A DNA stretch of 15,688 nt from DASQHM01 sp035632095 (GCA_035632095.1 DASQHM010000039.1:1-15688), one strand, 5' to 3'; positions 1 through 7,195 are shown, counted from the stretch's first letter. The notes: a model not told the origin generated them from the letters alone. A program made the numbers and translations.

Positions 1-70
1 GAAGATGGAGACCCGGCGCCGACGACGGCGAACGGTGTCCGTGGTTTGTAACGTATATTCCAGTGCGGCA

Positions 71-96
71 GCCTTGCTCGCTTCGCGGGCGAAGGC
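71..96 (-). terminator. possible hairpin terminator after tRNA-Val
   Basis: Directly after the encoded CCA of the tRNA, the minus strand can fold as GCCTT / AAGGC enclosing GC and CGC paired with GCG and GC around a GAA triloop, with one bulge and one mismatch. No T-run follows it, so it could be a processing or Rho-independent end without a clear U-tract, or chance in GC-rich DNA. Confidence 0.35.
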
Positions 97-172
97 TGGT
101 GGGCGATGCTGGACTCGAACCAGCGACCCCTGCGATGTGAACACAGTGCTCTACCAACTGAGCTAATCGCCC
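97..172 (-). tRNA. tRNA-Val (anticodon CAC)
   Basis: The minus strand reads a complete cloverleaf. The acceptor stem is GGGCGAT paired with ATCGCCC, the D arm is GCTC-AGTTGGTA-GAGC, the anticodon stem is CTGTG/CGCAG and the T arm is GCTGG-TTCGAGT-CCAGC. The discriminator base is A and the CCA end is encoded at 99-97. The seven-base anticodon loop TTCACAT places CAC at positions 34-36, which reads GUG valine codons. The body is 73 nt plus CCA, with a short variable loop of the usual type. It has its own promoter just upstream (188-216) and is transcribed away from the phosphatase gene. Confidence 0.97.
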
Positions 173-187
173 GCCCGCGAGCGCCCC

Positions 188-216
188 GTATAAGTCTGGC
201 GGCCCGCGCCTGTCAA
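188..216 (-). promoter_or_regulatory. promoter of tRNA-Val
   Basis: The minus strand has a perfect -35 hexamer TTGACA (216-211), a 17-base spacer and TTATAC (193-188); shifting one base gives TATACG with an 18-base spacer. A start near 180 would leave a leader of about eight bases before the tRNA 5' end, which is typical of stable-RNA genes. It lies downstream of the stop of the 101-aa gene, so the tRNA need not depend on read-through. Confidence 0.72.
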
Positions 217-257
217 GGCGAGGCACAAGGCTCCTCACCATCGGCGGTCACGGCGGG

Positions 258-563
258 TCAGTCGGGCCGATGTTTCCGGATCAATCCAAGAATCGAATTC
301 GCCACCGCTTGAGGCGTGTTTTCCGCGGCGGGCTGGTCAGGGGGCGCGAGATTTATGGGTAGGCCGTCCGGCACCATGTTCCGCAGCAAGTAGCCGCTGA
401 GCTCGCTCCATCCGTTGCGCTGCTCGTAGTGGGACTTGATGAAGGGTCTCGCCCCATCAAAGGGTGAGAACTCAGTGTCAACGTACTTTTTCTCGGCGCT
501 CGTGAGCTCCCGTGCCGAGCCATCGGCATTTATCCAGACCAGCATTTCGCTTGGTTTTGACAT
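258..563 (-). CDS. hypothetical protein, 101 aa
   Basis: I do not recognise the family. The protein is a small soluble polypeptide with no signal peptide or membrane segment. It has an ordered-looking, charged first half (MLVWINADGSARELT, then EKKYVDTEFSPFDGARPFIK) and a Pro/Ala-rich linker around residues 67-85 before a short helical end. The start is supported by GGAG about nine bases upstream of the ATG, and no better gene competes on the other strand. Its base composition is visibly less GC-rich than that of the neighbouring enzyme genes, and it lies next to a tRNA, so recent acquisition is possible but unproven. It is divergent from the phosphatase gene and has no operon partner in the window. 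I am fairly sure it is coding because of the natural amino-acid composition and the SD. Confidence 0.7.
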   Translation of the reverse strand: MSKPSEMLVWINADGSARELTSAEKKYVDTEFSPFDGARPFIKSHYEQRNGWSELSGYLLRNMVPDGLPINLAPPDQPAAENTPQAVANSILGLIRKHRPD

Positions 564-672
564 GACCGCGTCTCCATATCACTCATGCTCCGGCCCGCTT
601 CTTGTACGAACCGCGCTTGCCCGGCGCAACCTCGCTGGCATCGATCGGCGCACCGCCACTCTCTACCCGATG

Positions 673-701
673 TTGCCCGCATGCGCGCCGGCCGCTACAG
701 T
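673..701 (+). promoter_or_regulatory. candidate promoter of the phosphatase gene
   Basis: TTGCCC (673-678), a 17-base spacer and TACAGT (696-701) each match the sigma-70 hexamers at four of six positions. A transcript starting near 708 would include the SD at 717-720 and the ATG at 726, and would exclude the in-frame ATG at 681. It is a pattern match only. Confidence 0.38.
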
Positions 702-716
702 CCGGCCCGCAATCCC

Positions 717-720
717 GGAG
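717..720 (+). promoter_or_regulatory. ribosome binding site fixing the phosphatase start
   Basis: GGAG lies five bases before the ATG at 726. The other in-frame starts, ATG at 681 and at 585, have no comparable purine run, so 726 is preferred. Confidence 0.65.
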
Positions 721-725
721 CGCGA

Positions 726-1301
726 ATGCCCGACTCGACAGCCGCGTTGCTGCCCGGCCGCCTGACTATCTGCGGCATCGCCGAACTCGACGCCTTGCGC
801 GATGCGGGCGTGAGCCACGTCCTGTCGCTGATGGATCCGGCGGCGCTCGATCCGCCGGTCCTTGCCGAGTTCCCGGCGCATCGCCGCGAGATTCTGCGCT
901 TCCACGACGTGACGCAGCCGGCCGCCGGCTACAGCGCGCCGCAGATCGAGCACGTCGAGGGCGTGCTCGCCTTCGGCCGCGTGCTGGCTTCGGAAGGCGA
1001 CCGGCTGAAGCACCTGGTGGTGCATTGCCATATGGGCATCTCGCGCTCGACCGCCGCCATGGCGATCCTCCTGGCCCAATCGGCCGCCGGCCGCGAGGCC
1101 GAGGCCTTCGCGACGGTGTTCGACATCCGTCCGCGCGCCTGGCCCAACTCGCGCATGGTTGCCATCGCCGACCGGCTGCTCGGCCGGCGCGGCGCGCTGG
1201 AAGCGGCGCTGCGGCAGCATCAGCGGCACATCTTGCAGCACCACCCGGATATCGCGGATCTGGTCGCATCGGTCGGCCGCGGCAACGAATTGCCCCGTTG
1301 A
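726..1301 (+). CDS. tyrosine/dual-specificity protein phosphatase-like protein
   Basis: This is a 191-aa cytoplasmic cysteine-based phosphatase. The signature loop HCHMGISRS (100-108) gives the CX5R motif, with C101 as the predicted nucleophile and R107 binding phosphate. D61 in the FHDV segment is the likely general acid. Downstream, RPRAWPNSRM (135-144) resembles the segment after the P-loop in small bacterial DSP-like proteins. The expected reaction is hydrolysis of phosphotyrosine or another phosphomonoester; the substrate is unknown. The open frame extends 47 codons upstream, but that part is Arg/Pro-rich, lacks an SD and looks non-coding, so I start at 726. The gene is convergent with gph, with only eight bases between the stop codons. 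The family call is firm; the physiological role is open. Confidence 0.85.
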   Translation: MPDSTAALLPGRLTICGIAELDALRDAGVSHVLSLMDPAALDPPVLAEFPAHRREILRFHDVTQPAAGYSAPQIEHVEGVLAFGRVLASEGDRLKHLVVHCHMGISRSTAAMAILLAQSAAGREAEAFATVFDIRPRAWPNSRMVAIADRLLGRRGALEAALRQHQRHILQHHPDIADLVASVGRGNELPR

Positions 1302-1309
1302 CCGGGCGG

Positions 1310-1972
1310 TCAGCGCAACGCGCGCAGCGCCGCCAGCAATTCGCTGAAGCTGTCGATCAGCCGGTCGGCGCCAAGCTGCTGCGGCGCGACCTTCGTGTAT
1401 CCGAAGCTGACGGCGATCACGGGCACGCCGGCGTTGCGCGCGGCGCTCACGTCGTTGGCGGAATCGCCGACCATCGCCGCATTCGCCGCTTCTGCGCCCA
1501 AACGCTGCAACGTGCCGAGCAAATGCCGTGCGTCCGGCTTTTGTACGCCCAGCGTGTCGCCGCCGACGATCGCGTCGAAGAAATGCGTCATATTCAGGTC
1601 ATCGAGCAGCTTCACAGTGAACCGTTCGAGTTTGTTGGTGCAGACGGCGAGGCGATATTGCGACGCCTTGAGCGCCGCCAACGCGTCGACGGCGCCCGGA
1701 AACGGACGGCTCAACCGCGAGATATTGTCCTGGTAATGGGTCAGGAAGTCGGCCACGGCGGCCTGCTGGACGTCCGGACTCTGCGCGCCGGCGGCGACGA
1801 GGCCGCGCTCCACCAGCTTGGCGGCGCCGTCGCCGATCATCGTGCGCACGCTCGCCGGATCGATCGGGGGCAGCCGGCGCTTCTCCAGCACCCAGTTCAG
1901 CGCCGCACAGATGTCCGGCGCCGTGTCGACCAGGGTGCCGTCGAGATCGAAAAGGATGGCCGTGCGCTGCAT
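1310..1972 (-). CDS. gph: phosphoglycolate phosphatase (HAD superfamily)
   Basis: This 220-aa HAD hydrolase has all four motifs. Motif I is DLDGT (9-13), with D9 as nucleophile and D11 as acid/base; motif II is T112-N113; motif III is K145 in QKPD; motif IV is GDSAND (169-174), with D170 and D174 binding magnesium. The helical cap between motifs I and II (about residues 20-85) and the length fit Gph, which dephosphorylates 2-phosphoglycolate formed during DNA repair or by oxygenation reactions. Related HAD phosphatases of other specificity cannot be excluded by sequence alone. It is transcribed divergently from glmU across about 160 bases, an arrangement that gives each gene its own promoter. 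The SD is weak (AAGAAG about eight bases before the ATG), but the start coincides with the usual N-terminus just before motif I. Confidence 0.9.
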   Translation of the reverse strand: MQRTAILFDLDGTLVDTAPDICAALNWVLEKRRLPPIDPASVRTMIGDGAAKLVERGLVAAGAQSPDVQQAAVADFLTHYQDNISRLSRPFPGAVDALAALKASQYRLAVCTNKLERFTVKLLDDLNMTHFFDAIVGGDTLGVQKPDARHLLGTLQRLGAEAANAAMVGDSANDVSAARNAGVPVIAVSFGYTKVAPQQLGADRLIDSFSELLAALRALR

Positions 1973-1995
1973 GTGATGCTTCTTTAACGATGGCG

Positions 1996-2024
1996 TTTAT
2001 AGGCTTGTCCGGGAAAGGCGTCGA
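1996..2024 (-). promoter_or_regulatory. candidate promoter of gph
   Basis: The minus strand has TCGACG (2024-2019), a 17-base spacer and TATAAA (2001-1996). The -10 matches five of six consensus bases and the -35 four of six. Transcription would begin about 17 bases before the gph ATG. Confidence 0.45.
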
Positions 2025-2049
2025 GTGGTGAAACAGTCGTTAATAATTA

Positions 2050-2079
2050 TTGATTTGGCCCCGCGCCGTTCGCTATGGG
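2050..2079 (+). promoter_or_regulatory. candidate promoter of glmUS
   Basis: TTGATT (2050-2055), an 18-base spacer and TATGGG (2074-2079) lie just after an AT-rich run (about 2036-2056) that stands out in this GC-rich DNA and could act as an UP element. A second -10-like TATGAT lies at 2093-2098 but has only a poor -35. Either would place the transcript start downstream of the ATG at 2075 and so favour the glmU start at 2132. Confidence 0.35.
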
Positions 2080-2131
2080 AAAGTCCGCGCGCTATGATGA
2101 CAACGCGACTCGACGGCGTGAAATTCTCGCC

Positions 2132-3520
2132 ATGATCGACATCCGATTTGCCGCATTGATTCTGGCTGCCGGCCGCGGCACGCGCATGCGCTCCGCGCTG
2201 CCCAAGGTGATGCATGCCTTGGGCGGCCGGCCGATGATCGCGCATTTGCGTGCGACAGTGCAGGCTTTGGCGCCGGCCAAGACCGTGGTGGTGGTCGGGC
2301 CCCAGATGGAAGCCGTGGTCGAGGCGGCGGCGCCCGCGATCGGCATATTGCAGCAGCCGCCGCTCGGCACTGGTCATGCGGTCCAGGCGGCGATGCCGGC
2401 GCTGAAAGGTTTCGACGGCGACGTGCTGATCCTGTTCGGCGATACGCCTCTGGTCGGGGCCGAGACGCTTTCGGCCATGCTCGGCAAGCGCCGTCAGGGC
2501 GCTGCGGTGGTGGTGCTGGGCTTCCGGCCCGCCGACCCTGGCGAATACGGCCGGCTGGTAGTCGATGCGGGCGGCAATCTGCAACGCATCGTCGAGCACA
2601 AGGACGCGAGCGCCGAGGAGCGGCGCAACGGCCTGTGCAATTCCGGCTGCATGGCGGTCGCCGGCAAGGCGCTGGCCGAGCTGATCTGGAAGCTCGAGAA
2701 CAAGAACGCCAAGGGCGAGTTCTACCTGACCGACATCGTCGCCCTGGCGCGAGCGAACAGGCTGCCGTGTTCCTATGTTGAGGCGACCGAGGACGAGCTG
2801 CTCGGCATCAACAGCCGGGCCGAACTTGCCGCGGCGGAAACCATCGTTCAGCGCGGCTTGCGCGCGGCCGCCATGGAGGCGGGCGCCACGCTGCTCGATC
2901 CGGACAGCACATACTTTTCCTTCGACACCAAGCTCGGCCGCGACGTGGTGGTGGAGCCGAACGTCTATTTCGGACCCGGCGTGACGGTCGGCGATCGCGT
3001 GCGCATCCATGCCTTCTCGCATTTCGCCGGCTGCCGGATTGCCGACGGCGCCGAAATCGGTCCTTTCGCGCGGCTGCGCCCCGGCGCCGACCTCGGTCCG
3101 GACGTACATATCGGCAATTTCGTCGAAGTGAAGAACGCGACCATCGAAGCGGGCGCCAAGGCCAACCACCTGAGCTATCTCGGCGATGCGCGCGTCGGCG
3201 CCGGCACCAACGTCGGCGCAGGCACCATCACCTGCAACTACGACGGCTTCGGCAAGTATCACACCGACATCGGCGCCGGCGCGTTCATCGGTTCCAACAC
3301 GGCCCTGGTCGCGCCCGTCAAGGTCGGCGACAACGCGATCATCGGCGCGGGCAGCACGATCTCGCGCGACGTGCCCGACGGCGCATTGTCCGTGACGCGG
3401 CCGGAGCAGGAAACGCTCGAAGGCGGCGCCGAACGGTTCCGCGCCAAGGCGCGCGTCCGCGCCGCGAAGGCGAAGCAGCCCGCGGCTTCGAAGCCGGCGC
3501 CGGCCCGGCGCAAGGGTTGA
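2132..3520 (+). CDS. glmU: bifunctional N-acetylglucosamine-1-phosphate uridyltransferase / glucosamine-1-phosphate acetyltransferase
   Basis: This 462-aa cytoplasmic enzyme acetylates glucosamine-1-phosphate and then couples it to UTP to give UDP-GlcNAc, the precursor of peptidoglycan and lipid A. The N-terminal pyrophosphorylase has LAAGRGTRM (11-19), QQPPLGTGHA (74-83) and the metal-site GDTPL (103-107). The C-terminal half (about 250-430) is a left-handed beta-helix of hexapeptide repeats with KANHLSYLGDA (343-353), where H346 is the predicted acetyltransferase base. The last 30 residues are a basic Ala/Pro/Lys/Arg-rich tail, longer than I would expect. The longest open frame begins at 2075, but the segment before M at 2132 is atypical and lies in the likely promoter; the start at 2132 gives the usual GlmU N-terminus although no strong SD precedes it. 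glmS follows after 25 bases, so the two are very probably co-transcribed. Confidence 0.96.
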   Translation: MIDIRFAALILAAGRGTRMRSALPKVMHALGGRPMIAHLRATVQALAPAKTVVVVGPQMEAVVEAAAPAIGILQQPPLGTGHAVQAAMPALKGFDGDVLILFGDTPLVGAETLSAMLGKRRQGAAVVVLGFRPADPGEYGRLVVDAGGNLQRIVEHKDASAEERRNGLCNSGCMAVAGKALAELIWKLENKNAKGEFYLTDIVALARANRLPCSYVEATEDELLGINSRAELAAAETIVQRGLRAAAMEAGATLLDPDSTYFSFDTKLGRDVVVEPNVYFGPGVTVGDRVRIHAFSHFAGCRIADGAEIGPFARLRPGADLGPDVHIGNFVEVKNATIEAGAKANHLSYLGDARVGAGTNVGAGTITCNYDGFGKYHTDIGAGAFIGSNTALVAPVKVGDNAIIGAGSTISRDVPDGALSVTRPEQETLEGGAERFRAKARVRAAKAKQPAASKPAPARRKG

Positions 3521-3545
3521 GCAGAACCGAAGGGCGGAATCCGGC

Positions 3546-5369
3546 ATGTGCGGCATCATCGGCGTGATCGGCAAGCGCGACGTCGTTCCCTCGCTCATCG
3601 AGGGGCTGAAACGCCTTGAGTACCGCGGCTACGATTCCGCCGGCGTCGCCACCCTGGTCAACGGTCACATCGACCGCCGCCGCGCCGAAGGCAAGATCGC
3701 GCGGCTCGAATGCCGCATCGCCGAAGAGCCGGTGGCCGGCGACATCGGCATCGGCCATACGCGCTGGGCCACCCACGGCGTGCCGAACGAGCGCAACGCG
3801 CATCCGCACGCCACCGCCAAAGTGGCGCTGGTCCACAACGGCATCATCGAGAATTACCGCGAGCTGAAGGACGAGTTGCTGGCGCTCGGCCACGTATTCG
3901 CCTCGGATACCGACAGCGAGGTGCCGGCGCATCTCATCACGCGCTACATGGACGAGGGCATGACGCCGCAAGAGGCGGTCGCCAAGTCACTCAAGCGCCT
4001 CGAAGGCGCCTTTGCGCTCGCCATCATCTTCACCGGCAGCCACGACCTGATGATCGGCGCGCGCCGCGGCTCTCCGCTGGCCGTGGGCTGGGGCGACGGC
4101 GAGATGTTCCTCGGCTCCGACGCCCTGGCGCTGGCGCCGCTGACCGAGCGCATCTCCTACCTCGAAGACGGCGACTGGGTGGAACTCGGACGCGGCGGCG
4201 CCATTTTCCACGACGAGAACGACAAGCCGGTCAAGCGCGAGGTGCGCCTGACCGCGCTCTCGGGAGCGCTGATCGGCAAGGGCAACCATCGCCACTACAT
4301 GCTCAAGGAAATCTTCGAGCAGCCCACGGTGATCGGCGAGACCCTGAACACCATGTTCAATCCGGCGACGCGCTCGATCCAGCTGCCGAGGCTGCCGTTC
4401 GATCTGGCGATGGTGCCGAAGATCACCATCGTCGCCTGCGGCACGTCGTATCTGGCCGGCATGGTGGCGAAGTATTGGTTCGAACAGGTGGCGCGCATCA
4501 ACGTCGAGATCGACATCGCCTCCGAGTTCCGCTACCGCGACGTGCCGCTGCCCGAAGGCGGCCTGGCGCTGTTCATTTCGCAATCGGGCGAGACCATCGA
4601 CACCTTGGCGGCGCTGCGCTACGCGCGCTCGGAGAAGCAGCACATCGTCGCCATCGTCAATGCGCCGGAAAGCGCCATGGCGCGCGAGGCGGACCTGGTG
4701 TTGCAGACCCACGCCGGACCCGAGATCGGCGTCGCCTCCACCAAGGCCTTCACTTGCCAGCTCGTCACGCTCGCTTGTTTCGTCATCGCGGCGGCGCGTG
4801 CCCGCGGCGCTATCGACCATCCGACCGAGGCGCGGCTGTCGGCGGCCATCGCCGAAGTGCCGTCGCGGGCCGCGGAAGTGCTGCACCACGACGCCGCCAT
4901 TCGCGAACTCGCCCACAGCGTCGCCGAAAGCCGCGACGTGCTTTACATCGGCCGCGGGACCGGCTGGCCCATCGCGCTCGAAGGCGCCTTGAAGCTCAAG
5001 GAAATCTCCTACATCCACGCGGAAGGCTACGCGGCGGGCGAGCTCAAGCACGGGCCCATCGCACTCATCGACGAGAACGTGCCGGTGATCGTCATCGCGC
5101 CGTCGGATGCGCTGTTCGAGAAGACGTTCTCCAACATGCAAGAGGTCATGGCGCGCGGCGGGCGCGTGATCTTTCTGAGCGACGCGAAGGGAATCCAGCG
5201 CATTGGCGGCGCGGCCGCGGCGACCATCGAGTTGCCCGCCGTGCATCCGTTCGTGGCGCCGATCCTCTACGCCATCCCGGTGCAGCTTCTCGCCTATCAC
5301 GTGGCGGTCATCAAGGGCACCGATGTGGACCAGCCGCGCAACCTGGCGAAAAGCGTCACTGTCGAATAG
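3546..5369 (+). CDS. glmS: glutamine-fructose-6-phosphate aminotransferase (isomerizing)
   Basis: This 607-aa enzyme makes glucosamine-6-phosphate from fructose-6-phosphate and glutamine, the committed step of amino-sugar synthesis feeding GlmM and GlmU. C2 becomes the N-terminal nucleophile after Met removal (MCGIIGVIG). The glutaminase domain shows RGYDSAG (27-33), HTRWATHG (71-78) and NGIIENY (98-104). Two SIS sugar-isomerase domains follow, with CGTSYLAG (298-305) and SQSGET (345-350), then STKAFTCQ (398-405). The C-terminal tail DVDQPRNLAKSVTVE carries the conserved DxPRNLAKSVTVE end. The length is normal. A purine-rich AAGGGCGGA lies about seven bases before the ATG. I see no glmS ribozyme-like leader in the 25-base glmU-glmS gap, as expected outside Firmicutes. 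Confidence 0.98.
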   Translation: MCGIIGVIGKRDVVPSLIEGLKRLEYRGYDSAGVATLVNGHIDRRRAEGKIARLECRIAEEPVAGDIGIGHTRWATHGVPNERNAHPHATAKVALVHNGIIENYRELKDELLALGHVFASDTDSEVPAHLITRYMDEGMTPQEAVAKSLKRLEGAFALAIIFTGSHDLMIGARRGSPLAVGWGDGEMFLGSDALALAPLTERISYLEDGDWVELGRGGAIFHDENDKPVKREVRLTALSGALIGKGNHRHYMLKEIFEQPTVIGETLNTMFNPATRSIQLPRLPFDLAMVPKITIVACGTSYLAGMVAKYWFEQVARINVEIDIASEFRYRDVPLPEGGLALFISQSGETIDTLAALRYARSEKQHIVAIVNAPESAMAREADLVLQTHAGPEIGVASTKAFTCQLVTLACFVIAAARARGAIDHPTEARLSAAIAEVPSRAAEVLHHDAAIRELAHSVAESRDVLYIGRGTGWPIALEGALKLKEISYIHAEGYAAGELKHGPIALIDENVPVIVIAPSDALFEKTFSNMQEVMARGGRVIFLSDAKGIQRIGGAAAATIELPAVHPFVAPILYAIPVQLLAYHVAVIKGTDVDQPRNLAKSVTVE

Positions 5370-5399
5370 GCGCGGGCGAGCGGGGCAGGATCGAAGGCA

Positions 5400-5879
5400 G
5401 TGAATGAAATCCCCGACAACCCCGGTGTCGTAGCCCGTCCACCGCTCATCTATCTCGGCGCGCTGCTTGCCGGGGCGCTGCTGCAATTCGCCGATCCGGT
5501 CGCGCTGCTGCCTTGGGATCTGCCGGCGCTGGCGCGGATCGCAATCGGGATCGTGGTCGCGCTCGATGGCGTTGCCTTGATGACCTTCGCGTTCCCGATG
5601 TTCCGGCGTCACGGCACCAACGTGCAGACCGGCCTTCCGGTCAACGCGATCATCACCGACGGACCGTACCGCTTCACGCGCAATCCGCTCTATGTCTCGA
5701 TGACTTTGATCTATGCGGGCATCGCTTTTGCCGCGGACAGCGCGTGGATCGCGGGACTGCTCGTTCCGGTGCTCTTCGTGATCCGCTACGGCGTGATAGC
5801 CCGGGAAGAGCTTTACCTGGAGCGCAAGTTCGGCGCCACCTACCTCGACTACAAGTCTCGCGTCCGGCGGTGGATCTGA
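5400..5879 (+). CDS. isoprenylcysteine carboxylmethyltransferase (ICMT/PEMT)-family membrane protein
   Basis: This is a 159-aa integral membrane protein with about four hydrophobic segments (roughly 15-35, 43-65, 98-114 and 115-133). The family signatures are GPYRFTRNPLYVS (88-100) and the C-terminal EELYLERKFGATYLDYKSRV with the EE pair at 136-137. Together these form the SAM and substrate site of ICMT/PEMT-like methyltransferases. Bacterial members methylate lipids, fatty acids or unknown small molecules, and the substrate here cannot be assigned. The start is GTG, with AGGA ten bases and GAAGG three bases upstream; the following ATG at 5404 is out of frame. It lies 30 bases after glmS on the same strand and may ride on that transcript, but its function has no evident link to amino-sugar synthesis. 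Confidence 0.85.
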   Translation: MNEIPDNPGVVARPPLIYLGALLAGALLQFADPVALLPWDLPALARIAIGIVVALDGVALMTFAFPMFRRHGTNVQTGLPVNAIITDGPYRFTRNPLYVSMTLIYAGIAFAADSAWIAGLLVPVLFVIRYGVIAREELYLERKFGATYLDYKSRVRRWI

Positions 5880-5960
5880 TTATCGGGATTCCCGCTTGCC
5901 CGAAATGCGCGGCGCTCTAGATTGACGTTCGCACGCAGCATATGTTTGCGCGCGCCAAGC

Positions 5961-5965
5961 AGGAG
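5961..5965 (+). promoter_or_regulatory. ribosome binding site fixing the thioesterase start
   Basis: AGGAG lies seven bases before the ATG at 5973. The open frame begins at 5922 without an SD and with an Arg/Ser-rich leader that looks non-coding. Confidence 0.75.
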
Positions 5966-5972
5966 CTGCCTC

Positions 5973-6500
5973 ATGAACGCGCCGCCTTCGCCGCCCGATT
6001 TGCCTACGCGCTCGCGCACCATCGAATGGAGCCCGCCGGTGCTCGACCTGGCGGAATTCCGTAACCTGAGCGGCCTCGAATATCTGCGCCATGCGTTGCA
6101 GGCTGGCCAACGGCCGCCGCCGATCGGCGTTTTGATGAACTTCAGCGCCGCCCGCTTCGAGGAGGGCTTGGCGGTGTTCGAGGGCACGCCGGACGAGTTC
6201 CACTACAATCCGCTCGGCACGGTGCACGGCGGCTTCGCCGCGACCATGCTGGATTCGGCGCTCGGCTGCTCGGTGCATTCCACGTTGAAGGCGGGCTTCG
6301 GCTACACCACGGTCGAGCTCAAGATCAACTATGTGCGCGCCATGACCGCCAAGACCGGCCGCGTGATCTGCGAAGGCCGCATCATCAGCGTCGGTTCGCG
6401 CATCGCCACGGCCGAAGCCAGGCTCACCGGCGCCGACGGCAAGCTCTACGCCCATGGCACGACCACGTGCCTGATCTTTCCGCTGAACGAAGCCGCCTAA
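5973..6500 (+). CDS. PaaI-family hotdog-fold thioesterase
   Basis: This 175-aa cytoplasmic protein has a hotdog domain from about residue 50 to the end. The diagnostic segment NPLGTVHGGFAATMLDSALG (79-98) carries the HGG motif (85-87) on the central helix and D94, where the acyl-CoA thioester is normally attacked. It is followed by strands TVELKINYVR and GRVICEGRII. The N-terminal 45 residues, with LSGLEYLRHALQAG, match the helical lead-in seen in PaaI/DUF4442-like proteins. It should hydrolyse an acyl- or aryl-CoA; the substrate is unknown, and no phenylacetate-pathway genes are visible. It is followed 19 bases later by a cysteine hydrolase on the same strand, which suggests co-transcription. 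A TTGACG at 5922-5927 has no properly spaced -10, so the promoter is unclear. Confidence 0.88.
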   Translation: MNAPPSPPDLPTRSRTIEWSPPVLDLAEFRNLSGLEYLRHALQAGQRPPPIGVLMNFSAARFEEGLAVFEGTPDEFHYNPLGTVHGGFAATMLDSALGCSVHSTLKAGFGYTTVELKINYVRAMTAKTGRVICEGRIISVGSRIATAEARLTGADGKLYAHGTTTCLIFPLNEAA

Positions 6501-6519
6501 TTTTCGCAAAGGAACCACC

Positions 6520-7113
6520 ATGCTGCCGAAGACACTCTTGCAAATGGCCGGTGCGAACCCGGCGCCGGCGCCCATCGCGTCTTCGGCGCTGGTGCTGATC
6601 GACATGCAGATGGAATACGTCGACGGCGGCCTGCCGCTGCCCGGCGCCAAACCGGCGCTCGCCGAAGCGGCACGCCTGCTTGCGAAGTTTCGCGCTTCCG
6701 GCAGGCCGGTGGTTCACATCCAGCACAAGGGCCGCGCCGGCGGTCTGTTCGATCCCGACGGTCCGCGCTTCGCGCTCGCGGCCGAAGTTGCGGCCAAGCC
6801 TGGCGAGCACGTGCTGACCAAAGGTCTGCCCAACAGCTTCGCCGGAACCGGGCTCGATGCCGCATTGAAGGAAACCGGCGTGAAGAACGCGGTCTTCGTC
6901 GGCTTCATGACGCATATGTGCGTGAGTTCCACGGTGCGCGCGGCCCTCGATCTCGGCTATGGCGCGACGGTGGTCGCGGGCGCCTGCGCCACGCGCGACC
7001 TGCCCGACGGGCAAGGCAGCGTGATCGCCGCTGCCGCATTGCACAAGGCCGAGCTCGCGGCACTTGCGGATCGCTTCGCCGTGGTAGTTCCGGACTCGAA
7101 CGCTATCGTCTGA
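6520..7113 (+). CDS. isochorismatase-like cysteine hydrolase
   Basis: This 197-aa cytoplasmic hydrolase has the alpha/beta isochorismatase fold. The expected catalytic triad is present: D28 in LVLIDMQMEY, K101 in TKGLPNSF and C134 in GFMTHMCVSSTVRAA, the last preceded by the usual cis-peptide region. Members include nicotinamidases, N-carbamoylsarcosine amidases, ureidoacrylate hydrolases and many of unknown substrate. It lacks the clear metal-site signature of nicotinamidase (no DxH-type motif after the first strand), so a nicotinamidase call is not supported even though a nicotinate phosphoribosyltransferase-like gene lies in this window. The start has a good AAAGGAA about six bases upstream. 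The 19-base spacing from the thioesterase stop suggests an operon. Confidence 0.87.
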   Translation: MLPKTLLQMAGANPAPAPIASSALVLIDMQMEYVDGGLPLPGAKPALAEAARLLAKFRASGRPVVHIQHKGRAGGLFDPDGPRFALAAEVAAKPGEHVLTKGLPNSFAGTGLDAALKETGVKNAVFVGFMTHMCVSSTVRAALDLGYGATVVAGACATRDLPDGQGSVIAAAALHKAELAALADRFAVVVPDSNAIV

Positions 7114-7155
7114 AAATTGCGCGCGGCTTCATCGGAATTTAACGGGCATCTGCCA

Positions 7156-7186
7156 TCGTCGCTTCGCAGTTCAAGCTCTGCGACGA
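7156..7186 (+). other. inverted repeats in the leader of the PAS_5-like gene
   Basis: TCGTCGC (7156-7162) pairs with GCGACGA (7180-7186). The mutually exclusive inner pair TCGCAG (7164-7169) and CTGCGA (7178-7183) offers an alternative hairpin. No T-run follows, and the right arm ends just before the SD of the next gene. It could be a 3' end of the hydrolase transcript, a leader structure, or chance. Confidence 0.3.
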
Positions 7187-7187
7187 C

Positions 7188-7195
7188 GAGGGGGA
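7188..7195 (+). promoter_or_regulatory. ribosome binding site supporting a TTG start
   Basis: The purine run GAGGGGGA ends six bases before TTG at 7202. It supports this rare start over the in-frame GTG at 7262, which has no SD and would remove the first 20 residues. Confidence 0.6.

Noticed and set aside
1..70. Possible end of a gene at the left edge (open in frame 1 up to TAA at 49-51)
   Set aside because: Sixteen codons with no recognisable sequence are too few to support a gene; nothing else is visible before the tRNA.
106..312. 68-aa + strand frame
   Set aside because: It runs through the complement of tRNA-Val and its promoter, so it cannot be a protein gene.
1997..3598. 533-aa open frame antisense to glmU
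   Set aside because: It lies wholly opposite glmU and the start of glmS. Its composition is dominated by Arg, His, Asp, Ala and Gly, as expected for the complement of GC-rich codons, and it shows no recognisable motif.
3987..5612. 541-aa antisense frame and a 565-aa alternate + frame (3710-5407) over glmS
   Set aside because: Both overlap a textbook GlmS. They are Arg/His-rich shadows caused by lack of stop codons in high-GC DNA.
5922..5946. TTGACG followed by CATATG as a promoter of the thioesterase
   Set aside because: The spacing between the -35-like element and TATGTT is only 13 bases, too short for sigma-70.
6520..7113. Nicotinamidase (pncA) feeding the nicotinate phosphoribosyltransferase-like gene
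   Set aside because: It would make a neat NAD-salvage story, but the hydrolase lacks a visible nicotinamidase metal-binding motif and lies in a different transcription unit.
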